NCBI GenBank assembly: GCA_946407745.1
Contig: CAMJPQ010000005.1
Coordinates: forward strand, 1-64,000
Origin: an uncultured Clostridia bacterium
Lineage (GTDB): Bacteria; Bacillota; Clostridia; Christensenellales; Aristaeellaceae
DNA length: 64,000 bases
Direction: 5' to 3'
Below, one piece after another: positions 48,811 to 58,051 of this stretch (its first letter is position 1; every line of letters begins with the position of its first letter). The translations under genes and the position numbers were made by a program. A model generated the notes under the pieces. The model did not search any database, had not been told where the DNA came from, and saw only the letters and a program-made list of their open reading frames with translations.

Positions 48811-48957
48811 TTACTTGCTCGCCTTTTCGCACTGCTGGTTGGCCACGCCGCAGCTGGTTTTGCAGGCGCTCTGGCAGGAGGTCTGGCACTCGCCGCAGCC
48901 GCCGTTCTTGGCGCTCTGGCACAGATCGCGGGTGGACAGGGTCTTAATTCTGGTCAT
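48811..48957 (-). CDS. scfA: SCIFF ranthipeptide precursor
   Basis: A 48-residue peptide: MTRIKTLSTRDL at the N-terminus and GGCGECQTSCQSACKTSCGV then ANQQCEKASK. This is the six-cysteines-in-forty-five signature found in nearly all Clostridia. A seventh Cys (residue 13, in DLC) lies in the leader part, where most examples I know have other residues. The start ATG at 48957 has GGGGAG 9 nt upstream; an ATG three codons before (MCPM) is less likely. The product becomes a ranthipeptide with Cys thioether links; its biological role is not settled. Confidence 0.95.
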   Translation of the reverse strand: MTRIKTLSTRDLCQSAKNGGCGECQTSCQSACKTSCGVANQQCEKASK

Positions 48958-49010
48958 GGGACACATCTCCCCTCTGAATATCATGCAAAGGAAGCCCTTT
49001 GAACAATGAA

Positions 49011-49039
49011 AGTATAGCATAGCCGCCCGCTTTCGTCAA
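49011..49039 (-). promoter_or_regulatory. Promoter for scfA-scfB-hydrogenase
   Basis: Minus strand: TTGACG, 17-bp spacer, TATACT (complement at 49011-49016). Confidence 0.78.
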
Positions 49040-49124
49040 GCAGGAGGGCATGGCTTCACAACCCGCGCTGTATCGCAGCTTTTGAGGAATTTATCACTTT
49101 AACGAAAAAAAGTGCGCAAAAACC

Positions 49125-49152
49125 TTGCAAAGAGAAAAATTTATTGTATAAT
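49125..49152 (+). promoter_or_regulatory. Promoter for the opp operon
   Basis: TTGCAA (49125-49130), 16-bp spacer, perfect TATAAT (49147-49152). The 120-nt leader that follows has two hairpins: GGGACA/TGTCCC (near 49182-49207) and CTGTCCCT-GCGA-AGGGGCAG (near 49232-49252). Confidence 0.75.
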
Positions 49153-49283
49153 AATTCCTCGTAAAGGTTGAACTGAGCAGATTGGGACATACCTGCATCA
49201 AGCTGTCCCGCGTTCATTTTATTCTGCTTCCGCCTGTCCCTGCGAAGGGGCAGAGAAGATAATTTTTTATGGAGGTATCGATC

Positions 49284-51341
49284 ATGAAGAAGCTTGTTTC
49301 CCTGCTTCTCGCCATCATGATGCTCGGCTGCGTCGTTCTGGCTTCCGCCGAGGGCGCTGTCTATGAGCGCGCTGATGATGAGGACATCTACGAAGAGGTT
49401 CTGGGCGGTTTCCAGGAATACATGGACAAGGCCGCTGCCGCTGCCACGCCTGACGAGAGCTTCGTCTACGAGGCTCAGGCTGAAGCCTACCTGCTGGACA
49501 GCGCCGTGATGATCCCCAACACCACCCAGGGCGGTGCCTACACCATCACCCGCATCGCCTATCGTACCGTTCCCTATGTCAACTGGGGCAACGACGATGA
49601 CCGCTGGGGCACCATGGTGGCCGCCAACGAGCTGATCAAGAAGGAAGACCGCGAGACCATGAAGGCTGCCTGGCAGAAGGCTGTTGCCGGCGAAGCCGAA
49701 TATGATCCCGCTGCCATGCTGACCGAGCTGGGCTACACCCTGGCCACCGATTACAAGACCACCTTCTCCACCGCTCCCGTTACTCTGGACTGGCTGAACA
49801 CCTCCTCTCAGAGCGACACCGAGATCACCGTGCAGACCGTGGACGGCCTGGTGCAGTACAACAACCTGGGCCAGATGGAGCCCAAGCTGGCTGAGTCCTG
49901 GGAAGTTTCCGAGGACGGCACTGTGTACACCTTCCACATCCGTCAGGATGCGAAGTGGTACACCTCCGAGGGCGCTGAGTACGCTCCCGTGACCGCCCGC
50001 GATTTCGTGGCCGGTTTCCGTCACATGCTCGACGCCAAGGCTGGCCTGGAATGGCTGATCGACGGCGTTGTCAAGGGCGGCACTGACTACTACGCCAACG
50101 GCGGCGCCTGGGAAGACGTCGGCTACGAGGCCATTGACGACTACACCCTGCAGATCACCCTGGAGCAGCCCGTGAGCTACTTCATGACCATGCTGACCTA
50201 CAGCTGCTTCCTGCCCATCTGCGAAGACTGGTACCTGAGCCACGGCGGCGTGTACGGCGAGGACTTCGCTGCTGCCTCCGCTGACACCAACACCTACACC
50301 TACGGCATGAACACCGATGTGGCCTCTCAGGTCTACTGCGGCCCCTACCTGCTGCAGAAGCTGGTGACCGATTCTGAGATCGTGTGCGTCAAGAACCCCA
50401 ACTACTATGACGCCGACAAGATCAACATGAACTCCATCACCTGGATCTATGACGCCGGTGAGAACCCCACCCAGACCTACAACGACGTGGTTGCGGGCGT
50501 GTACGCCGGCACCGGCCTGACCGAAGCTTCCGGCACCCTGGCCCTGGCCAAGGCTGACGGCAACTTCGACAAGTATGCCTATGTGTCCGACACCACCTCC
50601 ACCTCCTACTTCGGCGGCCTGAACGTGAACCGCGGCACCTTCGCTCTGGCCAGCGGCGCTGTGGCTTCCCCCAAGACCGAGCAGGAAAAGATCGACACCC
50701 AGACTGCCCTGCTGAACAAGAACTTCCGCAAGGCCATGCAGCACGCCTTCGACAAGGGCACTGTGAACGCCACCTCCCGCGGCGAAGACCTGAAGCTTGC
50801 CAACCTGCGCAACATGTACACCCACCCCGAGTTCGTGCAGCTGTCCGCTGACGTGACCGACGAAGAGGGCAACACCTTCACCGCCGGCACCATGTATGGT
50901 GAGATGGTGCAGTTCTATCTGGACAAGATGGGCGCCAAGGTTCAGGTGGCTGACGCCATCGATGGCTGGTACAACCCCGAAGCCGCTGTGGAATACCTGA
51001 ACGCCGCCAAGGAAGAGCTGGGCGATTCCGTGACCTGGCCCATCAAGATCGACGTGGTTTACTACGGACCCTCCGCTGCCAACACCGCGCAGGCTCAGGC
51101 CTACAAGCAGGTGATTGAGAGCACCCTGGGCGCTGAGAACGTGGTTGTGAACCTGCTCGAAGCCACCACCGCCGAAGACTTCTATGCCTGCGGATACCGC
51201 GCCAGCAACGGCGAGGCCGGCAACTTCGACATGTTCTACGGCTCTGGCTGGGGCCCCGACTACGGCGATCCCAACACCTACCTGAACACCTTCCTGGGCG
51301 GCGGCGCCGGCTACATGACCAAGGTCATCGGCCTGTTCTGA
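49284..51341 (+). CDS. oppA: Oligopeptide ABC transporter substrate-binding protein
   Basis: A 685-residue SBP_bac_5 family protein. The N-terminus MKKLVSLLLAIMMLGCVVLA then SAEGA is a signal peptide with a possible M-L-G-C lipobox. An extra ~130-residue segment precedes the usual TEITVQTVDGLVQYNNLGQM start. GRIxxxLA-type motif appears as PKLAESWEVSEDGTVYTFHI and DAKW. The end, YGDPNTYLNTFLGGGAGYMT then KVIGLF, is earlier than in most family members. Codon use is strongly biased toward a few codons, as in highly expressed genes. GGAGG lies 8 nt before the ATG. Confidence 0.9.
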   Translation: MKKLVSLLLAIMMLGCVVLASAEGAVYERADDEDIYEEVLGGFQEYMDKAAAAATPDESFVYEAQAEAYLLDSAVMIPNTTQGGAYTITRIAYRTVPYVNWGNDDDRWGTMVAANELIKKEDRETMKAAWQKAVAGEAEYDPAAMLTELGYTLATDYKTTFSTAPVTLDWLNTSSQSDTEITVQTVDGLVQYNNLGQMEPKLAESWEVSEDGTVYTFHIRQDAKWYTSEGAEYAPVTARDFVAGFRHMLDAKAGLEWLIDGVVKGGTDYYANGGAWEDVGYEAIDDYTLQITLEQPVSYFMTMLTYSCFLPICEDWYLSHGGVYGEDFAAASADTNTYTYGMNTDVASQVYCGPYLLQKLVTDSEIVCVKNPNYYDADKINMNSITWIYDAGENPTQTYNDVVAGVYAGTGLTEASGTLALAKADGNFDKYAYVSDTTSTSYFGGLNVNRGTFALASGAVASPKTEQEKIDTQTALLNKNFRKAMQHAFDKGTVNATSRGEDLKLANLRNMYTHPEFVQLSADVTDEEGNTFTAGTMYGEMVQFYLDKMGAKVQVADAIDGWYNPEAAVEYLNAAKEELGDSVTWPIKIDVVYYGPSAANTAQAQAYKQVIESTLGAENVVVNLLEATTAEDFYACGYRASNGEAGNFDMFYGSGWGPDYGDPNTYLNTFLGGGAGYMTKVIGLF

Positions 51342-51378
51342 TCAAACGGGAAGCACTCCATTTGACTGTTATGCAATG

Positions 51379-51416
51379 ATCAATGGGGGAACGGCGCAAG
51401 CCGTTTCCCCATTGAT
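51379..51416 (+). terminator. Sixteen-bp intercistronic hairpin after oppA
   Basis: ATCAATGGGGGAACGG (51379-51394) pairs with CCGTTTCCCCATTGAT (51401-51416), one G-U, loop CGCAAG. No T-tract follows. It may stabilise oppA mRNA or reduce read-through into oppB. Confidence 0.6.
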
Positions 51417-51469
51417 CGATAATTGAACGGTGGTATTCCCCTTTATTTTTCAAAAAAGTTGGTGTAGCC

Positions 51470-53053
51470 ATGAAGAAATATATGCTCAAGCGCATCCTAT
51501 TCTCCATCTTCTCGCTGCTGGTGGTCGTGGCAACCGTTATGCTGCTGGTGTATACCATGATCAACCGCAACGTCATTTTTCAGATGGACGATACGTGGAA
51601 CAAGAAGAGCAGCAATGACCGTACCATATACGAGTACACCATGTACTCCAAGTACGGCTATTTGTCGTACGTTGATTACACCAGCTTCCTGAAATCCAAA
51701 TACGAGCAGCTTTACGGCAGTGAATATACCAAAAACGCGGATTACAAGGCGGACAAGGATGCTGTGCAGGACGAGGCGCATTACCTGGAAAACAGCACCG
51801 TCCAGGCCTTTATCGCTGAAAACGAGGCGAAGGGCTACGAGGTGAAATACCTCACGCCGGACCGCTCCAAATCCGGCAAGGTGAAAAACGGCGGCAACGG
51901 CTATCTCATTGCCATCCATGAAGAGAGCGTATTCCTGCGCCTGTGGAATTACGTGACCCATTTCTTTACAATCGAAACCACGCGCGATGTGACGGATGCA
52001 AACCTCACCGAGCGCTATATCCGGTGGGAAAAGGACCCCTACAGCGGCTTCTACGCGCTGGTGGGCTCCGGCACCACCCATAAATACCTGCTGTACTTTG
52101 ACGGGCGCTTCCCCTTCATCCACCAGAACTTCATCCACATGAGCCTGGGCACCTCCTACACGCGCTACCGCGGGCAGGAGATCACGGATGTCATCAACCG
52201 CCCCGCGGGCGACCAGCTGAAGGCGCGCCTGCAGTACCCCGCGCAGGTGGGCACCGATACCTATATTGATTCGGCGATTGACTTCCACACCCTCAGCTAC
52301 AATCCGAACCCGCGCACCCGCACGGAGGAGACACAGTTCCCGGATCAGTACACCACGTACAGCTACCGCTATTCCGGCCTGTCCATGCTGGAGAATTCCT
52401 TTGTCATCGGCCTTATAGCCACGCTCATCGCGTACCTCATCGGCCTGCCGCTGGGCATACTGATGGCGCGGCACAAAGACGGCCTGGCGGACAAGATCGG
52501 CAACATGTACATCATCTTCATCATGGCGGTGCCGTCGCTGGCCTACATCTTCCTGTTCGCGACCATCGGCACCTCGCTGTTCAACCTGCCGTATAAATTC
52601 GCCAACGCGGAGGTCAAGATACTGGCCTATGTGCTGCCCACCATTTCACTGGCTCTGCCCTCCATCGGCAGCCTGATGAAGTGGATGCGCCGCTACATGA
52701 TCGACCAGATGAACGCGGATTATGTCAAGTTTGCCCGGGCGGAGGGTCTTTCCGAAAAGGAGATCTTCTCCAAGCACATTTCCGCCAACGCCATGATCTA
52801 CCTGGTGCACGGCATCCCCGGCAACATCCTGGGCTGCCTCACCGGCGCCATCATCACCGAGAGTGTGTACTCCGTGCCCGGCGTGGGCAACCTGCTCACA
52901 CGCGCCATCAACGGCCACGACAACGGCATCATCGTGGCCTGCACGGTGTTCTACACCTCCCTCTCCATCATCTCTGTCATTCTGGGAGACCTGCTGCTGG
53001 CCAAGTATGATCCGCGCATCTCCCTCTCTTCCAGCAAAGGAGGCGGCCGCTGA
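51470..53053 (+). CDS. oppB: Oligopeptide ABC transporter permease with large external domain
   Basis: A 527-residue permease, against about 310 in ordinary OppB. TM1 is at ~9-30 (FSIFSLLVVVATVMLLVYTM). A ~270-residue hydrophilic, Tyr/Lys-rich region follows (~31-300). The remaining five helices carry the BPD_transp_1 domain with the EAA loop FARAEGLSEKEIFSKHISAN and the GCLTGAIITESVYSVPGVGN end. The insertion must face outside, near the binding protein. AAAGTTGGTG precedes the ATG. The stop overlaps the oppC start by one base. Confidence 0.88.
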   Translation: MKKYMLKRILFSIFSLLVVVATVMLLVYTMINRNVIFQMDDTWNKKSSNDRTIYEYTMYSKYGYLSYVDYTSFLKSKYEQLYGSEYTKNADYKADKDAVQDEAHYLENSTVQAFIAENEAKGYEVKYLTPDRSKSGKVKNGGNGYLIAIHEESVFLRLWNYVTHFFTIETTRDVTDANLTERYIRWEKDPYSGFYALVGSGTTHKYLLYFDGRFPFIHQNFIHMSLGTSYTRYRGQEITDVINRPAGDQLKARLQYPAQVGTDTYIDSAIDFHTLSYNPNPRTRTEETQFPDQYTTYSYRYSGLSMLENSFVIGLIATLIAYLIGLPLGILMARHKDGLADKIGNMYIIFIMAVPSLAYIFLFATIGTSLFNLPYKFANAEVKILAYVLPTISLALPSIGSLMKWMRRYMIDQMNADYVKFARAEGLSEKEIFSKHISANAMIYLVHGIPGNILGCLTGAIITESVYSVPGVGNLLTRAINGHDNGIIVACTVFYTSLSIISVILGDLLLAKYDPRISLSSSKGGGR

Positions 53054-54015
53054 TGTCCAATATCCAAACACAGAAGGACAGCAAGCTGTTCACCTTCATA
53101 GACAACAACGCCATTCAGTCCGAGCGCATCACCGCGCCGCGCTATTCCTACTGGGCCAGCGTGTTCCGGGTCTTCTTCCGCAAGAAGATCAACATTGTGC
53201 TGCTCATCGTCTTTGTGCTGATCATTGCGGGCAGCTTCATCATTCCCATTTTCGCTCCCTATGCGCCGTATGAGAACGTGACTGACGCCAAGACCTACAA
53301 CCTGAGCCCGGCTGCGGCCATGAGCTATTTCGGAGGCTTCTCCTTCAAATGGATCTTTGGCACCGGCGGACAGGGCAACTCCATCTTCTACGGCATTGTT
53401 TCCTCCGCGCGCACTTCGCTGATGCTGGCCGTCATCTGTGCGGCCATCAACATGACCATCGGCATCATCCTGGGCGCGGTATGGGGCTATTCCAAGAAGT
53501 TTGACGCGGTAATGCTGGTTGTCTACAACATCATCGCCAACGTGCCCTACATCCTGCTCATCTCCGTGCTGGTGTACATCATCGGCTCCGGCTTCTGGCC
53601 GTTTGTGTTCGCGCTGACGGTTACCGGATGGCTGGGCATTGCCTACTTCTTCCGCACACAGGTGCTGATCATCCGCGACCGGGAGTACTCTCTGGCCTCC
53701 CGCTGCCTGGGCACGCCCATTCCGCGCATGATCTCCAAGAACATCCTGCCCTTCCTCACCTCCGTGATTGTGACCCTGCTGGCCACCGAGCTGCCTCACT
53801 ACATCTCGATGGAGGTGTTCCTCTCCTACATCGGCGTCGGCCTGAGCGCTGATGTGCCCTCCCTGGGCCGCATGATCCAGGAGGCGCAGTCCGCTTTCAT
53901 TACCTATCCCTGGGAGTTCTGGCCCCCGGTTGCCATTGCCTCTGCCATCACAATCATACTGTATGTGCTGGGGCAGAACCTGGCGGACGCCTCCGACCCC
54001 AGAACGCACATGTAA
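53053..54015 (+). CDS. oppC: Oligopeptide ABC transporter permease
   Basis: A 320-residue permease of normal OppC size. An N-terminal OppC_N-like segment (YWASVFRVFFRKKINIVLLI) precedes TM1. The core has five more helices, with the EAA loop CLGTPIPRMISKNILPFLTS and the end FWPPVAIASAITIILYVLGQ before NLADASDPR, typical of OppC/DppC. It forms the pore with OppB. The ATG overlaps the oppB stop, giving coupled translation. Confidence 0.92.
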   Translation: MSNIQTQKDSKLFTFIDNNAIQSERITAPRYSYWASVFRVFFRKKINIVLLIVFVLIIAGSFIIPIFAPYAPYENVTDAKTYNLSPAAAMSYFGGFSFKWIFGTGGQGNSIFYGIVSSARTSLMLAVICAAINMTIGIILGAVWGYSKKFDAVMLVVYNIIANVPYILLISVLVYIIGSGFWPFVFALTVTGWLGIAYFFRTQVLIIRDREYSLASRCLGTPIPRMISKNILPFLTSVIVTLLATELPHYISMEVFLSYIGVGLSADVPSLGRMIQEAQSAFITYPWEFWPPVAIASAITIILYVLGQNLADASDPRTHM

Positions 54016-54028
54016 GGAGGAGAAGCAA

Positions 54029-55828
54029 ATGGAAAACACCGACAGGAAGGTACTTCTCTCCCTGAACAATGTGAGCGTGAAGTTTAATGTGCGCGGCCGC
54101 ATTCTCACGGCCATCCGCAATGTGTCCCTTGACATCTATGAGAACGAATCCATCGCCATTGTGGGCGAGAGTGGCTCCGGCAAATCCGTGCTGACAAAGA
54201 CCTTTGCCGGCATGCTGGATGCCAACGGCTTTGTTTCCGAGGGTTCCATCATCTATTCCGATGATGAGATTTCCAAGACAGACGTGAAGCTGACTCCCGC
54301 CAACCGCCGCCTGCTGAAGCGCATCCGCGATCAGCTGAACAAGGATTCCACCCTGGAGCGCGGCGCGGAGGAATACAGAAAGATCCTGGCCAAAGAGGCC
54401 GACATCAAGCGCGCGCAGACCATCAGCGCGGAGGACGAGGAGCGCTACGAAGCGCAGCTGAAGGACTTCCGTGCCGACATCGTGGACAAGAACAACGAGC
54501 TGCAGACCCTGGATAAGCACAGTGCGGCTGACCAGGCGCGCATTGCCACCCTCACCGAGGAGGTCAGGGCGCTGACCGCGAAGGAGCAGAACCTCGTCGC
54601 GGAGCGCGACCAGAAGGCCAGGCAGCTGAAGGCGGCCTATGAGCAAGACACTGCCCGCAAGCAGAGTGACGCGGCCGAGCTGGCCGAGCTGAAGCGCATC
54701 CGTGAGGAAAAGATTGCCAAAGAGGACAAGCCGGGCAATCCCTGCGGGCTGACCGACGAGGTGGTGGAGCGCAACCGCATCCTTGCCTATGAGGTGCTGC
54801 TGAGCATCGGCCGGTATCCCCGGCGCAGCCAGTTCAGCTTTATTCGAAAGCTGCGCAAGCCCTTCCGCGAGGCCATGTCGGTAGGGGAGGACCTGAGCAG
54901 CGACGCGGTAAAGAACCGCATTTTCCAGACAGTCGCCTTCTATGTGGCCTTCCGCTCCGTGGACGAGGCGGCCGGTGTGGTGCACGGCTGGGCTGTGATC
55001 GACTGCGCTCAGGTGAAATACACCAATGACTGGCAGCAGATCCGCGGCAAGCGCATCGCGACGGTGTTCCAGGATCCCATGACTTCCCTGAACCCGGTGA
55101 TTACCATCGGCAAGCAGATCATGACGGTGATCCTCAAGCACCAGAAGTGCTCGCAGGCCGAGGCGAGGGAGCGCACACTGGACATCATGGCGAAGGTGGG
55201 CATCCCTGACCCGGAGACCCGCTTTGACGACTATCCCTTCCAGTATTCCGGCGGCATGCGCCAGCGCATCGTCATTGCGATTGCGCTTTCCTGCCAGCCG
55301 AAGATCCTTATCTGCGATGAGCCCACCACCGCTCTGGACGTGACCATCCAGGCGCAGATTCTGCAGCTGATCAAGGACCTGCAGAAGGATCTGGGCTTCA
55401 CCACGGTGTACATCACCCACGACCTGGGTGTTGTTGCCAATGTGGCGGAGCGCGTGGCAGTGCTCTACGCCGGGCAGATTGTGGAGCTGGGCACGGTGGA
55501 GGATATTTTCTACCGCCCGCAGCACCCCTATACATGGGCGCTGCTGTCCTCCCTGCCGCAGCTGACTGAGCGCAACACAGACCTGTTCTCCATTCCGGGC
55601 ACACCCCCGTCGCTGTACAACAAGATTGTGGGCGACGCCTTCGCGCCGCGCAACCAGTACGCGATGGCCATTGACCTGGAGGAGGAACCGCCCATGTTCA
55701 AGGTCAGCGACACGCACTACGCGAAGACCTGGCTGCTTGACCCGCGCTCCCCCAAGACGGAGGCGCCGAAGAACATCCAGAACCTGCACGAAAAAATGGT
55801 CGCTATCTATGGCGACGCTGAGGACTGA
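54029..55828 (+). CDS. oppD: Oligopeptide ABC transporter ATPase with ~245-residue internal insertion
   Basis: A 599-residue ATPase; normal OppD has about 330-350. Walker A GESGSGKS is at 46-53, but the Q-loop [11 protein letters not shown] is only at 347-357. Between them (~84-335) lies a charged helical stretch likely to form coiled coil (residues ~95-235, e.g. [20 protein letters not shown]) and a small globular part (~240-335). The signature YSGGMRQR (~406-413), Walker B ILICDEP (~426-432), H-loop THDLG and the oligopeptide C-terminal domain with [13 protein letters not shown] are intact. So the ATPase should be active. AAGGAGGAG precedes the ATG. Confidence 0.9.
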   Translation: MENTDRKVLLSLNNVSVKFNVRGRILTAIRNVSLDIYENESIAIVGESGSGKSVLTKTFAGMLDANGFVSEGSIIYSDDEISKTDVKLTPANRRLLKRIRDQLNKDSTLERGAEEYRKILAKEADIKRAQTISAEDEERYEAQLKDFRADIVDKNNELQTLDKHSAADQARIATLTEEVRALTAKEQNLVAERDQKARQLKAAYEQDTARKQSDAAELAELKRIREEKIAKEDKPGNPCGLTDEVVERNRILAYEVLLSIGRYPRRSQFSFIRKLRKPFREAMSVGEDLSSDAVKNRIFQTVAFYVAFRSVDEAAGVVHGWAVIDCAQVKYTNDWQQIRGKRIATVFQDPMTSLNPVITIGKQIMTVILKHQKCSQAEARERTLDIMAKVGIPDPETRFDDYPFQYSGGMRQRIVIAIALSCQPKILICDEPTTALDVTIQAQILQLIKDLQKDLGFTTVYITHDLGVVANVAERVAVLYAGQIVELGTVEDIFYRPQHPYTWALLSSLPQLTERNTDLFSIPGTPPSLYNKIVGDAFAPRNQYAMAIDLEEEPPMFKVSDTHYAKTWLLDPRSPKTEAPKNIQNLHEKMVAIYGDAED

Positions 55829-55840
55829 GGAGGACAGAGA

Positions 55841-56782
55841 ATGCAGAAGGAAAATCGCGAGGTACTGCTCTCCGTTCAGAACCTGGATGTGGTGTTCAAG
55901 CAGGGCAAAACCAGCTTCAAGGCCGTCAGCGACGTCAGCTTTGACATCTATAAGGGCGAAACGCTCTCCCTGGTGGGTGAATCCGGTTCGGGCAAGACCA
56001 CCATCGGCCGCGCCATTGTGCGCATCAACCCCTGTTCCGCCGGCGCCATCTATTTCAAGGGTGAGAAGATTTCCGGCAAGCTGTCCGCGAAGAAGGACCG
56101 CGAGGTGATCCGCAAGATCCAGATGGTCTTCCAGGACCCAGCGGCTTCCCTGAACGAGCGCGCCACCATCGAGTACATCATCTCGGAGGGCCTGTACAAC
56201 TTCCACCTGTACACCGACGAAAAGGACAGGATGGCCAAGGTGGAACGCGCCATCAATGAGGTCGGCCTTTTGCCCGAACACCTGACCCGCTATCCGCACG
56301 AGTTTTCCGGCGGACAGCGCCAGCGCGTCGGCCTGGCCCGCTCCATCGTGATGGAGCCTGAGCTGATTGTGGCGGATGAGCCGATTTCAGCCCTGGACGT
56401 GTCCATTCGCGCGCAGGTGCTGAACCTGCTGAAGAAATTCCAGCGCGAGCGGGAACTGACTTACCTGTTCATCGCCCACGACCTTTCCATTGTACGCTTT
56501 ATTTCAGACCGCATTGTGGTCATTTACAAGGGGCGCATCATGGAGGTGGCGGAAACGGAGGAGCTGTTCCGCTATCCCCTCCACCCGTATACGCGCAGCC
56601 TGATGAGCGCCATTCCGATCCCGGATCCCATTCTGGAGAAGAAAAAGAAGCTCTTCGTCTACGAGCCGCGTGAATACAGCGAGGACGGCGAGCAGCCCAA
56701 GCTGGTGGACATCGGCAACGGCCACTGGGTTTTCGGTGATACACAGGAGATTGAAGAGTACCGCAAGGTGCGCAACGGATAA
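55841..56782 (+). CDS. oppF: Oligopeptide ABC transporter ATPase
   Basis: A 313-residue ATPase of normal OppF length. Walker A GESGSGKT (~44-51), Q-loop [12 protein letters not shown] (~95), signature [15 protein letters not shown] (~150), Walker [13 protein letters not shown] (~172), H-loop IAHDLSI, then [16 protein letters not shown] of the oligopeptide-binding C-terminal region. No insertion, unlike OppD. GAGGAGGA precedes the ATG. It is the last gene of the operon before a strong terminator. Confidence 0.93.
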   Translation: MQKENREVLLSVQNLDVVFKQGKTSFKAVSDVSFDIYKGETLSLVGESGSGKTTIGRAIVRINPCSAGAIYFKGEKISGKLSAKKDREVIRKIQMVFQDPAASLNERATIEYIISEGLYNFHLYTDEKDRMAKVERAINEVGLLPEHLTRYPHEFSGGQRQRVGLARSIVMEPELIVADEPISALDVSIRAQVLNLLKKFQRERELTYLFIAHDLSIVRFISDRIVVIYKGRIMEVAETEELFRYPLHPYTRSLMSAIPIPDPILEKKKKLFVYEPREYSEDGEQPKLVDIGNGHWVFGDTQEIEEYRKVRNG

Positions 56783-56793
56783 GTACAGACAAG

Positions 56794-56824
56794 AAAATGG
56801 CTGCCCCTTTGGGCAGCCATTTTC
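56794..56824 (+). terminator. Terminator of the opp operon
   Basis: AAAATGGCTGCCC (56794-56806), loop CTTT, GGGCAGCCATTTT (56811-56823): 13 perfect pairs ending in T. Confidence 0.85.
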
Positions 56825-56830
56825 GGGAGT

Positions 56831-58015
56831 GTGGCGGAATTGAAGAGCGAACGAAAAGAGAAAAGAATATGGCTGCGCACTGCTCTGCTGGTGTTCTTCG
56901 CGCTGCTGGCGGTGGTTTCCTTTACCATCGGCGTGCTGCAGTACATTCACAGGGAACCGGGTTATTACGATATTGAGCTGAACGACGAGGCAAAATCAAC
57001 GGCGTTTAGCAGCGGCCTTTCGCTGACCTACTACGCCTCGGGCTCCTCCTCTGAGATCCGGCGGACAGTCGCCGCGGCGCAGGACGCCTTCAGCGTGGCG
57101 GCGCTGCAGGCTTACCAGCTGTTGGACGCCACGCAGGAGTATGCCGGGCTGAACAACCTGGCGACCCTCTGCCTGCACCCGGGCGAAGCGGTGCGCCTGC
57201 CGCAGCGGCTGTTCCGGGTGCTGCAGGATGCGCAGGGGAAGCTGGGGCAGGGGCTTTGCAGCGGCGCGCTCTGGGCGGAATGGCAGACCCTGCGCTATCT
57301 GGAGGAGCCGGAGAGTGCGGACCCGCTGGTGAACCCGTCGGAGGCGGAACGGCTGCTGGCTGTCACCAAGGCGCTGGAGGGCGGGAACGCGCCCACGCTG
57401 ACGCTTGATGAGACAGACGGCACAGCAACGCTCACAGTGCCTGAGGGCTATCAGCGCGTTATGGAGGAGTGGGAGATCGAGGCACCGCCCATCACACTGG
57501 GGGCGCTGCAGCAGGCCTACCTGATCGACCTGACGGCGCAGGCGCTGCGCGAGGCGGGGTTCAATCAGGGCTGCCTGATGAGCGAGAGCGGCGTGGGGTT
57601 GGCAATGGACCTGCCTGTGCCTGTGTCCCTGCGGGTCTGCCGCTATGATGAGACAGGACAGAGGGAAATTGACTCGCTGAAAATCACTGGGAACACCGCC
57701 TACGCCCAATACTGCGCCTTCCCACTGGAGGGCGAGGTTTACGGCAAGTACAGCGTGGCGACTGACGGAGTGACGCGCTGGCGCGGCGCCTGGACGGTGT
57801 CTGCCGACCCCGCTGGCTTGTTCCCTGCGGAAACGGTGGCGCTGGTGCGGCCAGGCACGGACGCAGCTGAAGTAGCCATCAGCCTGCTGCGCTGCGCGCA
57901 GGCGGAGACACGGGAACAGCTGGCGCAGGAGCTGGAAAGCGCCGCGGGGAGCGGGTACGCGCTGGCCGCAATATGGAACGAGGAGACGCTGCTGGAAGCC
58001 GGAGTCAGGCCCTGA
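56831..58015 (+). CDS. Membrane-anchored protein, possibly a degenerate ApbE-like fold
   Basis: A 394-residue protein (GTG start; TTG at 56840 is an alternative). One helix (~16-39, TALLVFFALLAVVSFTIGVL) anchors an external domain. Parts follow the order of ApbE (FAD:protein FMN transferase) proteins: AGLNNLATLCLHPGEAVRLP then QRLFRVLQDA recalls LN..PV.V...L..VL..A. ITLGALQQAYLIDLTAQALR then EAGFNQGCLMSESG recalls the idlGGiaKGyaaD...aG...inlGG segment. The GG, Lys and metal-binding Asp are not kept, so FMN transfer is unlikely. The relationship is my reading by eye. It follows the opp terminator by 7 bp and precedes GH88. Confidence 0.6.
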   Translation: MAELKSERKEKRIWLRTALLVFFALLAVVSFTIGVLQYIHREPGYYDIELNDEAKSTAFSSGLSLTYYASGSSSEIRRTVAAAQDAFSVAALQAYQLLDATQEYAGLNNLATLCLHPGEAVRLPQRLFRVLQDAQGKLGQGLCSGALWAEWQTLRYLEEPESADPLVNPSEAERLLAVTKALEGGNAPTLTLDETDGTATLTVPEGYQRVMEEWEIEAPPITLGALQQAYLIDLTAQALREAGFNQGCLMSESGVGLAMDLPVPVSLRVCRYDETGQREIDSLKITGNTAYAQYCAFPLEGEVYGKYSVATDGVTRWRGAWTVSADPAGLFPAETVALVRPGTDAAEVAISLLRCAQAETREQLAQELESAAGSGYALAAIWNEETLLEAGVRP

Positions 58016-58051
58016 GTCACTTTCTTCACAATTTCTGAGGAGGGATACAGC

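Noticed and set aside
53954-56299. 781-residue minus-strand frame opposite oppD/oppF
   Set aside because: Shadow of two clear ATPase genes; low-complexity HLADDL/LQVL-type composition and no family motif.
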